Assembly: GCA_947167515.1 (NCBI GenBank)
Contig: CAMVIM010000014.1
Coordinates: forward strand, 1 to 64,000
Source of the DNA: an uncultured Prevotellaceae bacterium
GTDB lineage: Bacteria > Bacteroidota > Bacteroidia > Bacteroidales > Bacteroidaceae
Direction of reading: 5' to 3'
DNA: 64,000 nucleotides
Under the pieces are notes generated by a model that was given only the letters and a program-made list of their open reading frames with translations, did no database searches and was not told the DNA's origin. This document shows positions 42,255 to 49,771 of the stretch, piece by piece; within the stretch, counting starts at the first letter, position 1; every line of letters begins with the position of its first letter. The translations under genes were made by a program, and so were the position numbers.

Positions 42255-42350
42255 GAAGTCGGACGGACGAAAATTCCGCCCGACTTCGTTTCTTTCATGA
42301 GCAGGGGGCGAGAAAGAAACGAAGCAAAAGAAACCTTGTTCCGTTCTTGC
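42255..42350 (+). repeat. R3 double hairpin, copy 2, after DUF3873
   Basis: Same two stems as at 38135: GAAGTCGG (42255-42262) with CCGACTTC (42280-42287) and CGTTTCTTTC (42287-42296) with GAAAGAAACG (42312-42321). The loops differ in sequence between copies, the stems do not. Confidence 0.85.
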
Positions 42351-42417
42351 AGAATGCCAGTATTTTGTATATGCAAAAATCCCCGACGTTATCAGCGTCA
42401 GGGAAATATAGTAGTTG

Positions 42418-42966
42418 TTATCTGATATACAGCAGCGAGAACTCCACATATCTCCGTCGCTCTATGGACTTCACTTTCCTGCCCTTGTATCGGCAGAAGC
42501 GCATGTAGTCATGGAAGATATTGCGGTTACCTGCATCCAGTTTCCTCAGCAGCGTACTTCGTGGGCGTTTGCTTGTGCCGAGTATGGCGTATGGCCCCAC
42601 ATTGTAGGCAAGGACAGCCAAGAGCATCTGATCTTTGCCGTAGCCATCGAATAGTCGGTACATCTTCATCAAGTCCTGGCGCAGCAGCCTGTCACCCTGT
42701 GCCTTCGTCATTGTCCTTGCACTGTACCGTTCCACAGGCTGCAACTGGTGACCCCATCCGACATAGGGATAGTTGCGGACGGTGTGCCAGCCCTCGAAGT
42801 GCTTGATGATTTCCACCGCCAGATTGAAACGCTGCCATTCCGTCATCCGTTCCTGATTGCTTGGCGGTCTCATGTCCTGCGCCATCGTCACCGACGGGCA
42901 GAGCATCAGCAGGACGGCTATAACCAGCCCTGCCAATGCACGTTGATGGTTACTGCCTACTCTCAA
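42418..42966 (-). CDS. Lysozyme-like glycoside hydrolase of the transfer system
   Basis: The product has a signal-type hydrophobic stretch followed by a lysozyme-like fold: EIIKHFEGWHTVRNYPYVGW (catalytic Glu in FEGW), then GHQLQPVERYS and LLAVLAYNVGPYAILG. Its role is to open the peptidoglycan for the transfer apparatus. The start is uncertain: a TTG at 42966 fits the signal peptide best, while a longer frame to 43029 would overlap traQ by 80 bp. It is the terminal gene of the tra operon. Confidence 0.85.
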   Translation of the reverse strand: MRVGSNHQRALAGLVIAVLLMLCPSVTMAQDMRPPSNQERMTEWQRFNLAVEIIKHFEGWHTVRNYPYVGWGHQLQPVERYSARTMTKAQGDRLLRQDLMKMYRLFDGYGKDQMLLAVLAYNVGPYAILGTSKRPRSTLLRKLDAGNRNIFHDYMRFCRYKGRKVKSIERRRYVEFSLLYIR

Positions 42967-43420
42967 TGCCTTGCCCTCCTTTCTCTGCGGTTTCCTTTTC
43001 CTCGTCCTCGTTGTTGAACTTGAACTCAAGTTGCTCGCTCTGCCCGTGATTGTCCTCTATGACCACGATGAAGCTGTGCGAGTCAGACGATGCCGAGGTG
43101 TAGTACAGACGGAACTCGCTCGTCAGCAGCGGATAGCGGTCGTTGGCTTTCAGGGCTTTCTTGTTGTATTTGAGCGTACCCTTGCCGTCGTAGAGGAACC
43201 AGCGGATGGTGTACTTAGTGTCGTCCGTTCTGCCCTCCGCAAGCAGTGAACAGCGGATTTCCACCGTCTCGCCCTGCGTCACCCTCAGAGGGACTGGCAT
43301 AGTCTCGACATGAAACGGATAAGCTGTCTGAATATCCAGATCGCTATCGCAAGCAGCGATGCAAAACACGGCGGTTGCCATGCAGCCCAGCCCCACAATC
43401 TTCTTGATTACCTTCTTCAT
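42950..43420 (-). CDS. traQ: Conjugative transfer protein TraQ (DUF3872)
   Basis: The 156-residue product (from the ATG at 43420) is DUF3872. It has a lipoprotein signal with cysteine in the lipobox (CIAAC), then VPLRVTQGETVEIRC and SFIVVIEDNHGQSEQLEF strands of an Ig-like fold. The position between traP and the lysozyme gene fits the CTnDOT order. An alternative ATG at 43438 would add six residues. The 3' end of traP overlaps it in another frame. Confidence 0.88.
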   Translation of the reverse strand: MKKVIKKIVGLGCMATAVFCIAACDSDLDIQTAYPFHVETMPVPLRVTQGETVEIRCSLLAEGRTDDTKYTIRWFLYDGKGTLKYNKKALKANDRYPLLTSEFRLYYTSASSDSHSFIVVIEDNHGQSEQLEFKFNNEDEEKETAEKGGQGIESRQ

Positions 43421-44339
43421 TGTTGATGTTACTTTCATTGTTCGTTGTTTTTTGGTTGTTGTTTACTTTTTGTTGATTCTTCACAAGGAACTCGTTGAGA
43501 TCCTTGTTGCCTGAGTAGTCGGCAGTGTGGTCTATGACCTTTTCACCCAGACTGTCCTTCAGCGTCTGCACTGCCTTCTTCCCTGCATCGTCATTGTCAA
43601 GGTAGGCGTGAACGTGCTCGTACTGCTTCAGCAAGTCCGTCGATTTCCGCAGGTAGATGATGCTGTTAAGTACCAGATTGTCCTTTTGTGCTGCATTATG
43701 ATTGATGGTAACCGCTGAAAGGAAGTCAAAGAATCCCTCAAACACGTTACACTCCCTGCTTGGTTGTTCACCGCATTGTATAAACGTCGTTCCCTTCGGT
43801 GCAATGCAGCCTTTGAAGAACTTGTTGCGCACCTCATAGCCGCCCTTGTCGTTGGGAAAGCCGATGGCAAAGTAACGCTTACTGCGCAAGTCGTAGTGTA
43901 CCTCCTTGCAGTACCGAGCAGCCACCTCAAAGGGCATCGCCCTTTCCGCAAGGTACTGACGCAGGGCATAGTGTCCGAGTGGCAGCACCTCTACGTTCGC
44001 AAACTGCGGCTCCGTGTCTTCCGCCATCTTCTGGTACTCCATTCCCTTTATCTCCAGCATCGGCAGTTTCATGGTCTCTGCAATGTACTGAGCCTGACGG
44101 ATGAAGTCGTTAGACGGAATCAGTTTCCCAGCCAGTGTAAAGATGTCGCCACCCTCACCCATGCCGAAGTCAAACCACTTTTCCTTTCGGGTGTCGAGTT
44201 TGAACGACGGGCTTTTGTCGTTGCGGTAAGGCGAATGATACCATAGTACCGTACCACGCTTTTTGACGGGATGGAAACCGAGCCGACTCAAAAAGTCGGC
44301 TATCGGTGTATCCTTGATTTTCTCGATGTCCATTGCCAT
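43344..44339 (-). CDS. traP: Conjugative transfer protein TraP (CHC2/Toprim primase)
   Basis: The 331-residue protein has the CHC2-like domain (RGTVLWYHSPYRNDKSPSFK, KEKWFDFGMGEGGDIFTLAG) and Toprim-like segments (CNVFEGFFDFLSA, VHAYLDNDDAGKKA). It is the transposon-encoded primase and is a paralogue of the two genes at 1-1829. The last 25-30 residues overlap traQ out of frame and may be non-homologous. It lies 4 bp after traO on the minus strand. Confidence 0.9.
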   Translation of the reverse strand: MAMDIEKIKDTPIADFLSRLGFHPVKKRGTVLWYHSPYRNDKSPSFKLDTRKEKWFDFGMGEGGDIFTLAGKLIPSNDFIRQAQYIAETMKLPMLEIKGMEYQKMAEDTEPQFANVEVLPLGHYALRQYLAERAMPFEVAARYCKEVHYDLRSKRYFAIGFPNDKGGYEVRNKFFKGCIAPKGTTFIQCGEQPSRECNVFEGFFDFLSAVTINHNAAQKDNLVLNSIIYLRKSTDLLKQYEHVHAYLDNDDAGKKAVQTLKDSLGEKVIDHTADYSGNKDLNEFLVKNQQKVNNNQKTTNNESNINNEEGNQEDCGAGLHGNRRVLHRCLR

Positions 44340-44343
44340 AGCG

Positions 44344-44916
44344 TCAGTTGATGATGAACTTCAGCCCGATGCCGTACTGCGTATGGTTCAGCCCGGAAGT
44401 GTTGCCCCACAGGAAACGCTCACGCACATTCCCCATCACCACCACCTTGTCGGACAGATACCACTCCACGTTTAGCGTGGCAGCACAGCCATACACGAAG
44501 CCGCCCTTTTCCTTCAGCCGTGAGCCGTCATCCAATAGTTTCTCATTCCAGTTCACCGTCTCATAACCTGCCAGTGCCGATGCACCGACATAGACAAAGA
44601 ACGACTTCGAGGCATCAGACAGCACCTGCTTGTAAAAGCCGCCCTCTGCCGTGAACTGCGCCATGGGGATAGTCTGCTTTTCATCCTCACCATACTCATA
44701 CTTGTGGTTGCGCTGCAGGTACTCCGCACCGAACACCCACTTGTTGCCACCCTTGGCGTAGGTCTCAGCCGTCACACCGCCATAGAACGAATCGCCCTTG
44801 CCGTCCACCATGCCACCACCGATGGCGATGCCCTGCATCTTCGGGAGCACTCTCTGAGCCGTGGCCTGCCCCATAGTCAGAGCAAGCACGGCAATCGTCA
44901 GCATAATCTTCTTCAT
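44344..44916 (-). CDS. traO: Conjugative transfer protein TraO
   Basis: The 190-residue protein has a signal peptide (about 20 residues ending ATAQ) and beta-rich repeats with glycine-aromatic pattern (GIAIGGGMVDGKGDSFYGGV, WVFGAEYLQRNH), as in TraO of CTnDOT-like systems, which is an outer-membrane-associated component. The position between traN and traP supports this. Confidence 0.92.
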   Translation of the reverse strand: MKKIMLTIAVLALTMGQATAQRVLPKMQGIAIGGGMVDGKGDSFYGGVTAETYAKGGNKWVFGAEYLQRNHKYEYGEDEKQTIPMAQFTAEGGFYKQVLSDASKSFFVYVGASALAGYETVNWNEKLLDDGSRLKEKGGFVYGCAATLNVEWYLSDKVVVMGNVRERFLWGNTSGLNHTQYGIGLKFIIN

Positions 44917-44934
44917 AGTTTTCAGTCTCTCGTT

Positions 44935-45870
44935 TTACTGGTTAGACACTTTCAGTTCCGAAATCACTCTCGCCCTTACAAGGTCGGTGTTCTCAATGGT
45001 GAAGGACTGGTGACGCCCACCGTTCTTCTCCGCCAGTTCCACCACTAAGCACTTGTCGTCGGGGATGGTGAACTTGTCCATCGTCCATACCGTGCGCTCC
45101 TTGCTGTTACCTGCCACGTTCAGCACGAAGTTCTGTGTGCGCAGGGGCTGAACGACCTGCTCCTGAATGGCGGTACGCTTTGCCACCTTCTTATCAACAA
45201 TCTTCCATGTGATGAAGTCCACGTCGAAGGGCACGTTGCTGGAGTTCCTGATCTCCGTGTGGAAGTACAGCAGACCGTTGTGTGTGTAGATGCCTTTCAA
45301 GAGGAACTGGATACCAAAGCTCTTACTGCCGATGTGCTTCACACGACGCTTGTTCTCCTTCCAGATGCTCTTCATCACCAGTCGCACCAGCACGGGACTC
45401 TCCGAGCCGAGTTCCTTCAGGTAGATGTTCATGGAGTTGTTGGGACGGTTCACCGCCTCCCCGTCGTGGATGAAGTCCGTCATCTCCACATTGAGGATTC
45501 GAGGCTCACGGGCATACTTCACGTTGAAACTGTAGTAGGCACCATCCTCAGTGATGACGCTCATGTTCGTTTCGCCCTTGAAACCACGCTTGGCGGCTTT
45601 CACACGGATGACGTTCTCCGCACCATCAGCCTTTCCGGCAATGATGTTGGCTGAGCCTAAATCCACGTAGGCGATGGCGGCAGGGAAAATGACGTGACAG
45701 GTCTTGTCAAACGTCACCTCCAGCCCGTGAGGGGGAATCATGCGGTCGTAGGTGATCTTCTTGGTATAGCCTTCAAAGAGGTCACCCGTGTTGTCACTTG
45801 TCTGTGCCATAGCCACAGACACCATGCCCATCATCAGGGCGAAAACAGAAAAAACTTTCTTCATTGTCAT
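44935..45870 (-). CDS. traN: Conjugative transfer protein TraN (DUF4138)
   Basis: The product (311 residues from 45870, or 309 from 45864) has a signal peptide with a GMVSVAMAQ end, then the DUF4138 strands: LEVTFDKTCHVIFPAAIAYV, DLGSANIIAGKADGAENVIR and IEIR-type segments. The protein is a VirB9-like outer component of the transfer channel. Upstream codons to 45945 are probably not used. Confidence 0.92.
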   Translation of the reverse strand: MTMKKVFSVFALMMGMVSVAMAQTSDNTGDLFEGYTKKITYDRMIPPHGLEVTFDKTCHVIFPAAIAYVDLGSANIIAGKADGAENVIRVKAAKRGFKGETNMSVITEDGAYYSFNVKYAREPRILNVEMTDFIHDGEAVNRPNNSMNIYLKELGSESPVLVRLVMKSIWKENKRRVKHIGSKSFGIQFLLKGIYTHNGLLYFHTEIRNSSNVPFDVDFITWKIVDKKVAKRTAIQEQVVQPLRTQNFVLNVAGNSKERTVWTMDKFTIPDDKCLVVELAEKNGGRHQSFTIENTDLVRARVISELKVSNQ

Positions 45871-45916
45871 ACAGATTTTTGTTTGTGAATAAATGGATTG
45901 GTTGTTACTTGGTTGA

Positions 45917-47224
45917 CTATTGTTTGTTTGCATAGAGTATGACACGGTAGTTGGACTTCAGGTGTACCTTGACGGTTCGCATCTTCTTGGCAATATACTG
46001 GCTCGTTCCCTGTATCAGCCCCTTGCCTAAGTCCGATGCCAGTTGCGCACCAGCATCCGATGATATATTGATGCTGCTGCCCATCGACGTGCCCATGTTG
46101 GCGGCTACCTCCTTGGCGGCATTCAGTTCCATCGAGCCGGGAATGAAGATGCCCTGCTGTCCGTCGGTGTCATACACGCTCAGCTTCACGTTGTAGATGC
46201 TTCCTGCATACTCTATCGAGGTGACGCTGATGCCCAGACGTTCGCCAGTGATCCTTGCTAAGCCAGTCACTACGGAGTTGGCAGGGATGATGATGTCACC
46301 CACACGCATCTGCTCCAACAGCCTGAGCCGTACCTTCTGTCCGTCAGTGACGGTCTGATTGCCATAGATACAGGCGGAAATGGTGTTCTTGTCGAGTGCC
46401 GATACGATGCCGACGGCAGTATTGAAAGCCATGTTTCGCTCCACGGAATAGTCTGCCATAAATTCCTCGTTGCTCTGCTCCTGCTGGAGAGCCGACACCA
46501 CCGACTTGTGTACGTTCCTGACGGGAGCCACCTGCACCTTGTCGCCCGATGTTGACGTAGCATCCTGCCCCTGCTGTTGAGTACCGCCCGGCATGTACTT
46601 TGCAGCCATCTGGTACGACTTTTCCATCAGTTCCAGTTGTTCGTCAACGGTGCTTTTCGGGTTCTGCAACTCATTGGCCCTTTCCTCCAGTTCTGCGACA
46701 CGCTGTCGCAGTTCCTCGTTCTCACGGCTCTGGTCGTTCTGATAGAAGCCGCCCAATGTTGTGTTGAGGTTGTTGTAGGCAGCAGCCGACGAGGTGATTT
46801 TCTCCTTGGCCTTGCGGCTGGCATCGTCCTCATACGCCTGTGCCGTACTGTCTGAAATCAGGCTGAAGTCGCCAGTCTGTGACTTGGCGGAGGAACTGTT
46901 GTAGAGTTCTCCCAGACTGCCTATGGCCTGTTCCCTTGCCTGTTGCTTGTCCTCCATCAGACTGGCCTCGTATGCCTTGGTCTTGTCGCCGATGATGTCA
47001 CCGCTGTTGGCATCGGGCATCTCCGTATTGAAGCCCTTGGCACCGAGCAGTCCCCTCCTGCCGTCGCCCGACGGGGCGAATATCAGCCACATCACGATGA
47101 TGAAGACCAGTCCCATCAGTGCATACACAATCATTTTCTTGCGCTTGATGCGCTCTGCCTCCGTGAGCGGTTCCTTGCCCTCAACGGGAGGCGTCAGATT
47201 CTTCTTTTCTTCTTCCTTGTTCAT
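45917..47224 (-). CDS. traM: Conjugative transfer protein TraM
   Basis: The 435-residue protein has an N-terminal cytoplasmic tail, a transmembrane helix (MIVYALMGLVFIIVMWLIFA, residues about 31-50), a long coiled coil (RENEELRQRVAELEERANEL) and a VirB10-like C-terminal domain with AVGIVSALDKNTISACIYG and GDIIIPANSVVTGLARITG. It spans from the inner membrane towards the outer part of the channel. Confidence 0.92.
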   Translation of the reverse strand: MNKEEEKKNLTPPVEGKEPLTEAERIKRKKMIVYALMGLVFIIVMWLIFAPSGDGRRGLLGAKGFNTEMPDANSGDIIGDKTKAYEASLMEDKQQAREQAIGSLGELYNSSSAKSQTGDFSLISDSTAQAYEDDASRKAKEKITSSAAAYNNLNTTLGGFYQNDQSRENEELRQRVAELEERANELQNPKSTVDEQLELMEKSYQMAAKYMPGGTQQQGQDATSTSGDKVQVAPVRNVHKSVVSALQQEQSNEEFMADYSVERNMAFNTAVGIVSALDKNTISACIYGNQTVTDGQKVRLRLLEQMRVGDIIIPANSVVTGLARITGERLGISVTSIEYAGSIYNVKLSVYDTDGQQGIFIPGSMELNAAKEVAANMGTSMGSSINISSDAGAQLASDLGKGLIQGTSQYIAKKMRTVKVHLKSNYRVILYANKQ

Positions 47225-47249
47225 TCTTCTTTGATTGTTGTTAATGGTT

Positions 47250-47399
47250 TCACATGCTTGTTGCCACGTCCCATATAGTCCAAAGCGTCAACAGTCCCAG
47301 CACTGCCAGCATCGCCCACGCCACCACACGGCTCTCCTTGCTTGACAGTCCCTTACACCACCTGTAGGCGCTGGCCCTAATAGTTCTTGCTGCTTTCAT
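47250..47399 (-). CDS. traL: Small transfer protein TraL-like (DUF3989)
   Basis: I translated this by hand: a 49-residue product that begins MKAARTIRASAYRWCKGLSS and has one transmembrane helix (VVAWAMLAVLGLLTLWTIW). The start overlaps the end of traK by 4 bp and the stop lies 25 bp before traM, the exact position of traL in related transposons. Its short length explains why it is easily missed. Confidence 0.85.
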   Translation of the reverse strand: MKAARTIRASAYRWCKGLSSKESRVVAWAMLAVLGLLTLWTIWDVATSM

Positions 47400-48019
47400 C
47401 GCTTCACGGTTTGAAGGTCTTTGTTCTCAACGATTGTAAAGCCCTCGATGGTGAATCCGTTGGGATTGTCATCCGAGCGGCTGGAGTTGAGCAGTCGGCA
47501 GGTCGTCACAAGCGACCTCTCCGTCACGTTACTGGAGCGGATGATCATCTGCCGTGCGTAGGTCGTTGCCGAATACGGGTAATTGTCGAAGTCGCAAACC
47601 ACGCTGTCAACCCTCACCGTCTGGTTGATGTTGCCTGCTATGATGCGGTTGTAGTAGCCTTTCTCGGCAAAGTCCTGGTAATAGTGGTAGGCACTCTTGT
47701 CCGCCAGCAGCAGGGCACGCTTCACGTTGTGTTCAATGGCACTCTTCTCTGGTGAGAGCGTGAAAAACAGCTCATGGAAGCGGCGCACATGCTCACGCGC
47801 CTCTGCCGGACGGTTCTGCGAGAGGTCTTGCGACAGGGCAAGCATCAGCGACTTGCCTTTGTCGAGGACGTAGATTTTCTCCCTCTGCTTCTCCGCGAAG
47901 GCGTAGGAGCTGTAAACGCTCCATACGACCACCACGGCACACAGCACGAGAAAGACGATGGCAAAGAGACGTATCTGTCTGAAAGAGGTCTCGATGTTCT
48001 TCAATGACTTAAATTCCAT
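47396..48019 (-). CDS. traK: Conjugative transfer protein TraK
   Basis: The 207-residue protein has an N-terminal transmembrane helix (LFAIVFLVLCAVVVVWSVYS) followed by a VirB8-like periplasmic domain (SLMLALSQDLSQNRPAEARE, DFDNYPYSATTYARQMIIRS). It is an inner-membrane scaffold of the channel. The stop overlaps the traL start by 4 bp. Confidence 0.92.
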   Translation of the reverse strand: MEFKSLKNIETSFRQIRLFAIVFLVLCAVVVVWSVYSSYAFAEKQREKIYVLDKGKSLMLALSQDLSQNRPAEAREHVRRFHELFFTLSPEKSAIEHNVKRALLLADKSAYHYYQDFAEKGYYNRIIAGNINQTVRVDSVVCDFDNYPYSATTYARQMIIRSSNVTERSLVTTCRLLNSSRSDDNPNGFTIEGFTIVENKDLQTVKR

Positions 48020-48049
48020 TTCTTTCTTGTTTCATTTACGGTTTTACAT

Positions 48050-49072
48050 TCAGAAGATTTTCCTAAGGCGACCGGCAACGTTTCCGGCTGTCGCACCCAC
48101 GGCCCCCCCGGCCAATGCACCGCTTCTGTTGGTGACGTTGTTCACGTTGCGGTTATAGTTGCCCATGCCTCCGGCCTGAATCACCCAGCTTGCAACGGTC
48201 GGCACGGTGAAGTAGCCGATGATGCCGATGATCATGAAGATGATATAGACACCGTCACTGGAGTCCAGCGAGAAGTTCGGGTCTGCTTGCATACGCTCAA
48301 TGTCGTTCTGTAGCATCAGCACCTGAATCTTCGCCAGAATACAGCTGAACAGGTCACAGACGGGTAGCCACAGGTACACTTGGATATAGCGGCAGAGCCA
48401 TTGGGTGAGCGTACTCTGAAAGCCGTCCCACACCGATATGGCGAATGCCAGCGGCCCCAATATCGCAAGCACGATGAGGAAGAACGTGCGCAGGGTGTCG
48501 ATGACCAGTGACGCAGAGTCGAACATCAGTTCAAGCACCTCACGGAACCAGTCACGGATGCCTTTTTTCAGGTTGTACATCCCACGCTCCACATACATGC
48601 CCGTCATCGTCATGAGGTCGCCCGGCGACCATCCGAGTTCGTCCAGTTGCTTGTCAAACTCTTCATTGCTGACGAGGTAGGCGGTTTCGGGATTCCGCTT
48701 CATGGCCTCATATTCCAGCTTGTCCTTCTGTTCACGGTACTGCTGCATGTTGAGCGTTTCGCCCTCCAGCATCGTCGCCACGCCTTGCACTATCGGGGTC
48801 ATCACCGCATTGAGCGTACCCAATACCACCGTCGGGAACATCAGGATGCACAGCCCGATGGCAAAGGGACGGAGCAACGGGAACACGTCGATGGCCTCCG
48901 CACGGGCGAGGGACTGCCAGACACGGTAGGCGATATAGAAGAGTGCCCCCAATCCGGCTATCGCCCTCGCCACGCCCGCCATATTCGAGCAGAGCGGCAT
49001 CATCTCCCCGTAGAGACTGTGCAGCAGCGTGTGCAGGTTCTCGAAGTCGATGGCTAATAACAGGTTCATCAT
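48050..49072 (-). CDS. traJ: Conjugative transfer protein TraJ
   Basis: The 340-residue protein is a multi-pass inner-membrane protein, VirB6-like (AIAGLGALFYIAYRVWQSLA, IGLCILMFPTVVLGTLNAVM, DTLRTFFLIVLAILGPLAFA, IIFMIIGIIGYFTVPTVASW). The size and hydrophobicity fit TraJ of CTnDOT. It is followed by traK and preceded by traI. Confidence 0.92.
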   Translation of the reverse strand: MMNLLLAIDFENLHTLLHSLYGEMMPLCSNMAGVARAIAGLGALFYIAYRVWQSLARAEAIDVFPLLRPFAIGLCILMFPTVVLGTLNAVMTPIVQGVATMLEGETLNMQQYREQKDKLEYEAMKRNPETAYLVSNEEFDKQLDELGWSPGDLMTMTGMYVERGMYNLKKGIRDWFREVLELMFDSASLVIDTLRTFFLIVLAILGPLAFAISVWDGFQSTLTQWLCRYIQVYLWLPVCDLFSCILAKIQVLMLQNDIERMQADPNFSLDSSDGVYIIFMIIGIIGYFTVPTVASWVIQAGGMGNYNRNVNNVTNRSGALAGGAVGATAGNVAGRLRKIF

Positions 49073-49096
49073 AGTCTGTCTGTTCCTTTTGAGGGT

Positions 49097-49729
49097 TTAC
49101 CAGTAACGCTGACTTGCATCGCCATAGAGTCCGAACACACGGTCGAGGTCGTTCTTCTTCTTGGCACGGAGGTACGACACGGAGATGTTCTTGTTCGTGT
49201 AGTATGACACGAGGTTGCGGTAGCGCTTCATGTCGTTGTAGCACTTGTCAACGATTTCCATGCGCTCCTTGTCGGTCATCGACATGGTGGTGACGTTCAC
49301 CACGTTCTTCAGTTCCGTGAGCACGTCCGTCGATTCCTCCAGCAGTTTCGTGTAGCCGAAGGCAATGGCGGAAAGTTCCTCCACGGTGAAGTTCTCATCC
49401 TGCATCATCTTCTGGAAGTTGGTCACATAGATGTCGGTGATGTCGCCCACCATGACGATGGTCTGCTGCACCTTACGGGCATCCTTGATGAGATTGTTCA
49501 CCGACTTCAGGGCATCGTAGTATTTCTTGCCCTGCTCGTAAATCTTCACGGTCTCTTGAAAATTCCGAATCATGTTCTGCGCCGTTGTCGAGGTCTGCAC
49601 GATCTCACGGGTGGAGTTCACGATGCCCTGCGCCAGATTGGTGGGGTCAACGACCGTCCACTGCGCACTTGCCCTGCCGACGCACAGTGTCATGCAGAGG
49701 CTGATAATCACTAATGCTTTCTTTCTCAT
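49097..49729 (-). CDS. traI: Conjugative transfer protein TraI (DUF4141)
   Basis: The 210-residue protein has a signal peptide (ending ASAQ) and a helical domain (MIRNFQETVKIYEQGKKYYD, TVEELSAIAFGYTKLLEEST), the DUF4141 pattern. It is probably VirB5-like, a periplasmic or surface component. The gene order traG-traI-traJ is the CTnDOT order. Confidence 0.9.
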   Translation of the reverse strand: MRKKALVIISLCMTLCVGRASAQWTVVDPTNLAQGIVNSTREIVQTSTTAQNMIRNFQETVKIYEQGKKYYDALKSVNNLIKDARKVQQTIVMVGDITDIYVTNFQKMMQDENFTVEELSAIAFGYTKLLEESTDVLTELKNVVNVTTMSMTDKERMEIVDKCYNDMKRYRNLVSYYTNKNISVSYLRAKKKNDLDRVFGLYGDASQRYW

Positions 49730-49771
49730 TCTTACTTTGTTTTAATGGGTGAATAAATAATGTTGATTGAC

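Noticed and set aside
49730-49771. Missing traH between traG and traI
   Set aside because: The 42-bp gap cannot hold a gene; absence of traH is a known kind of variation and I do not claim it as a deletion.
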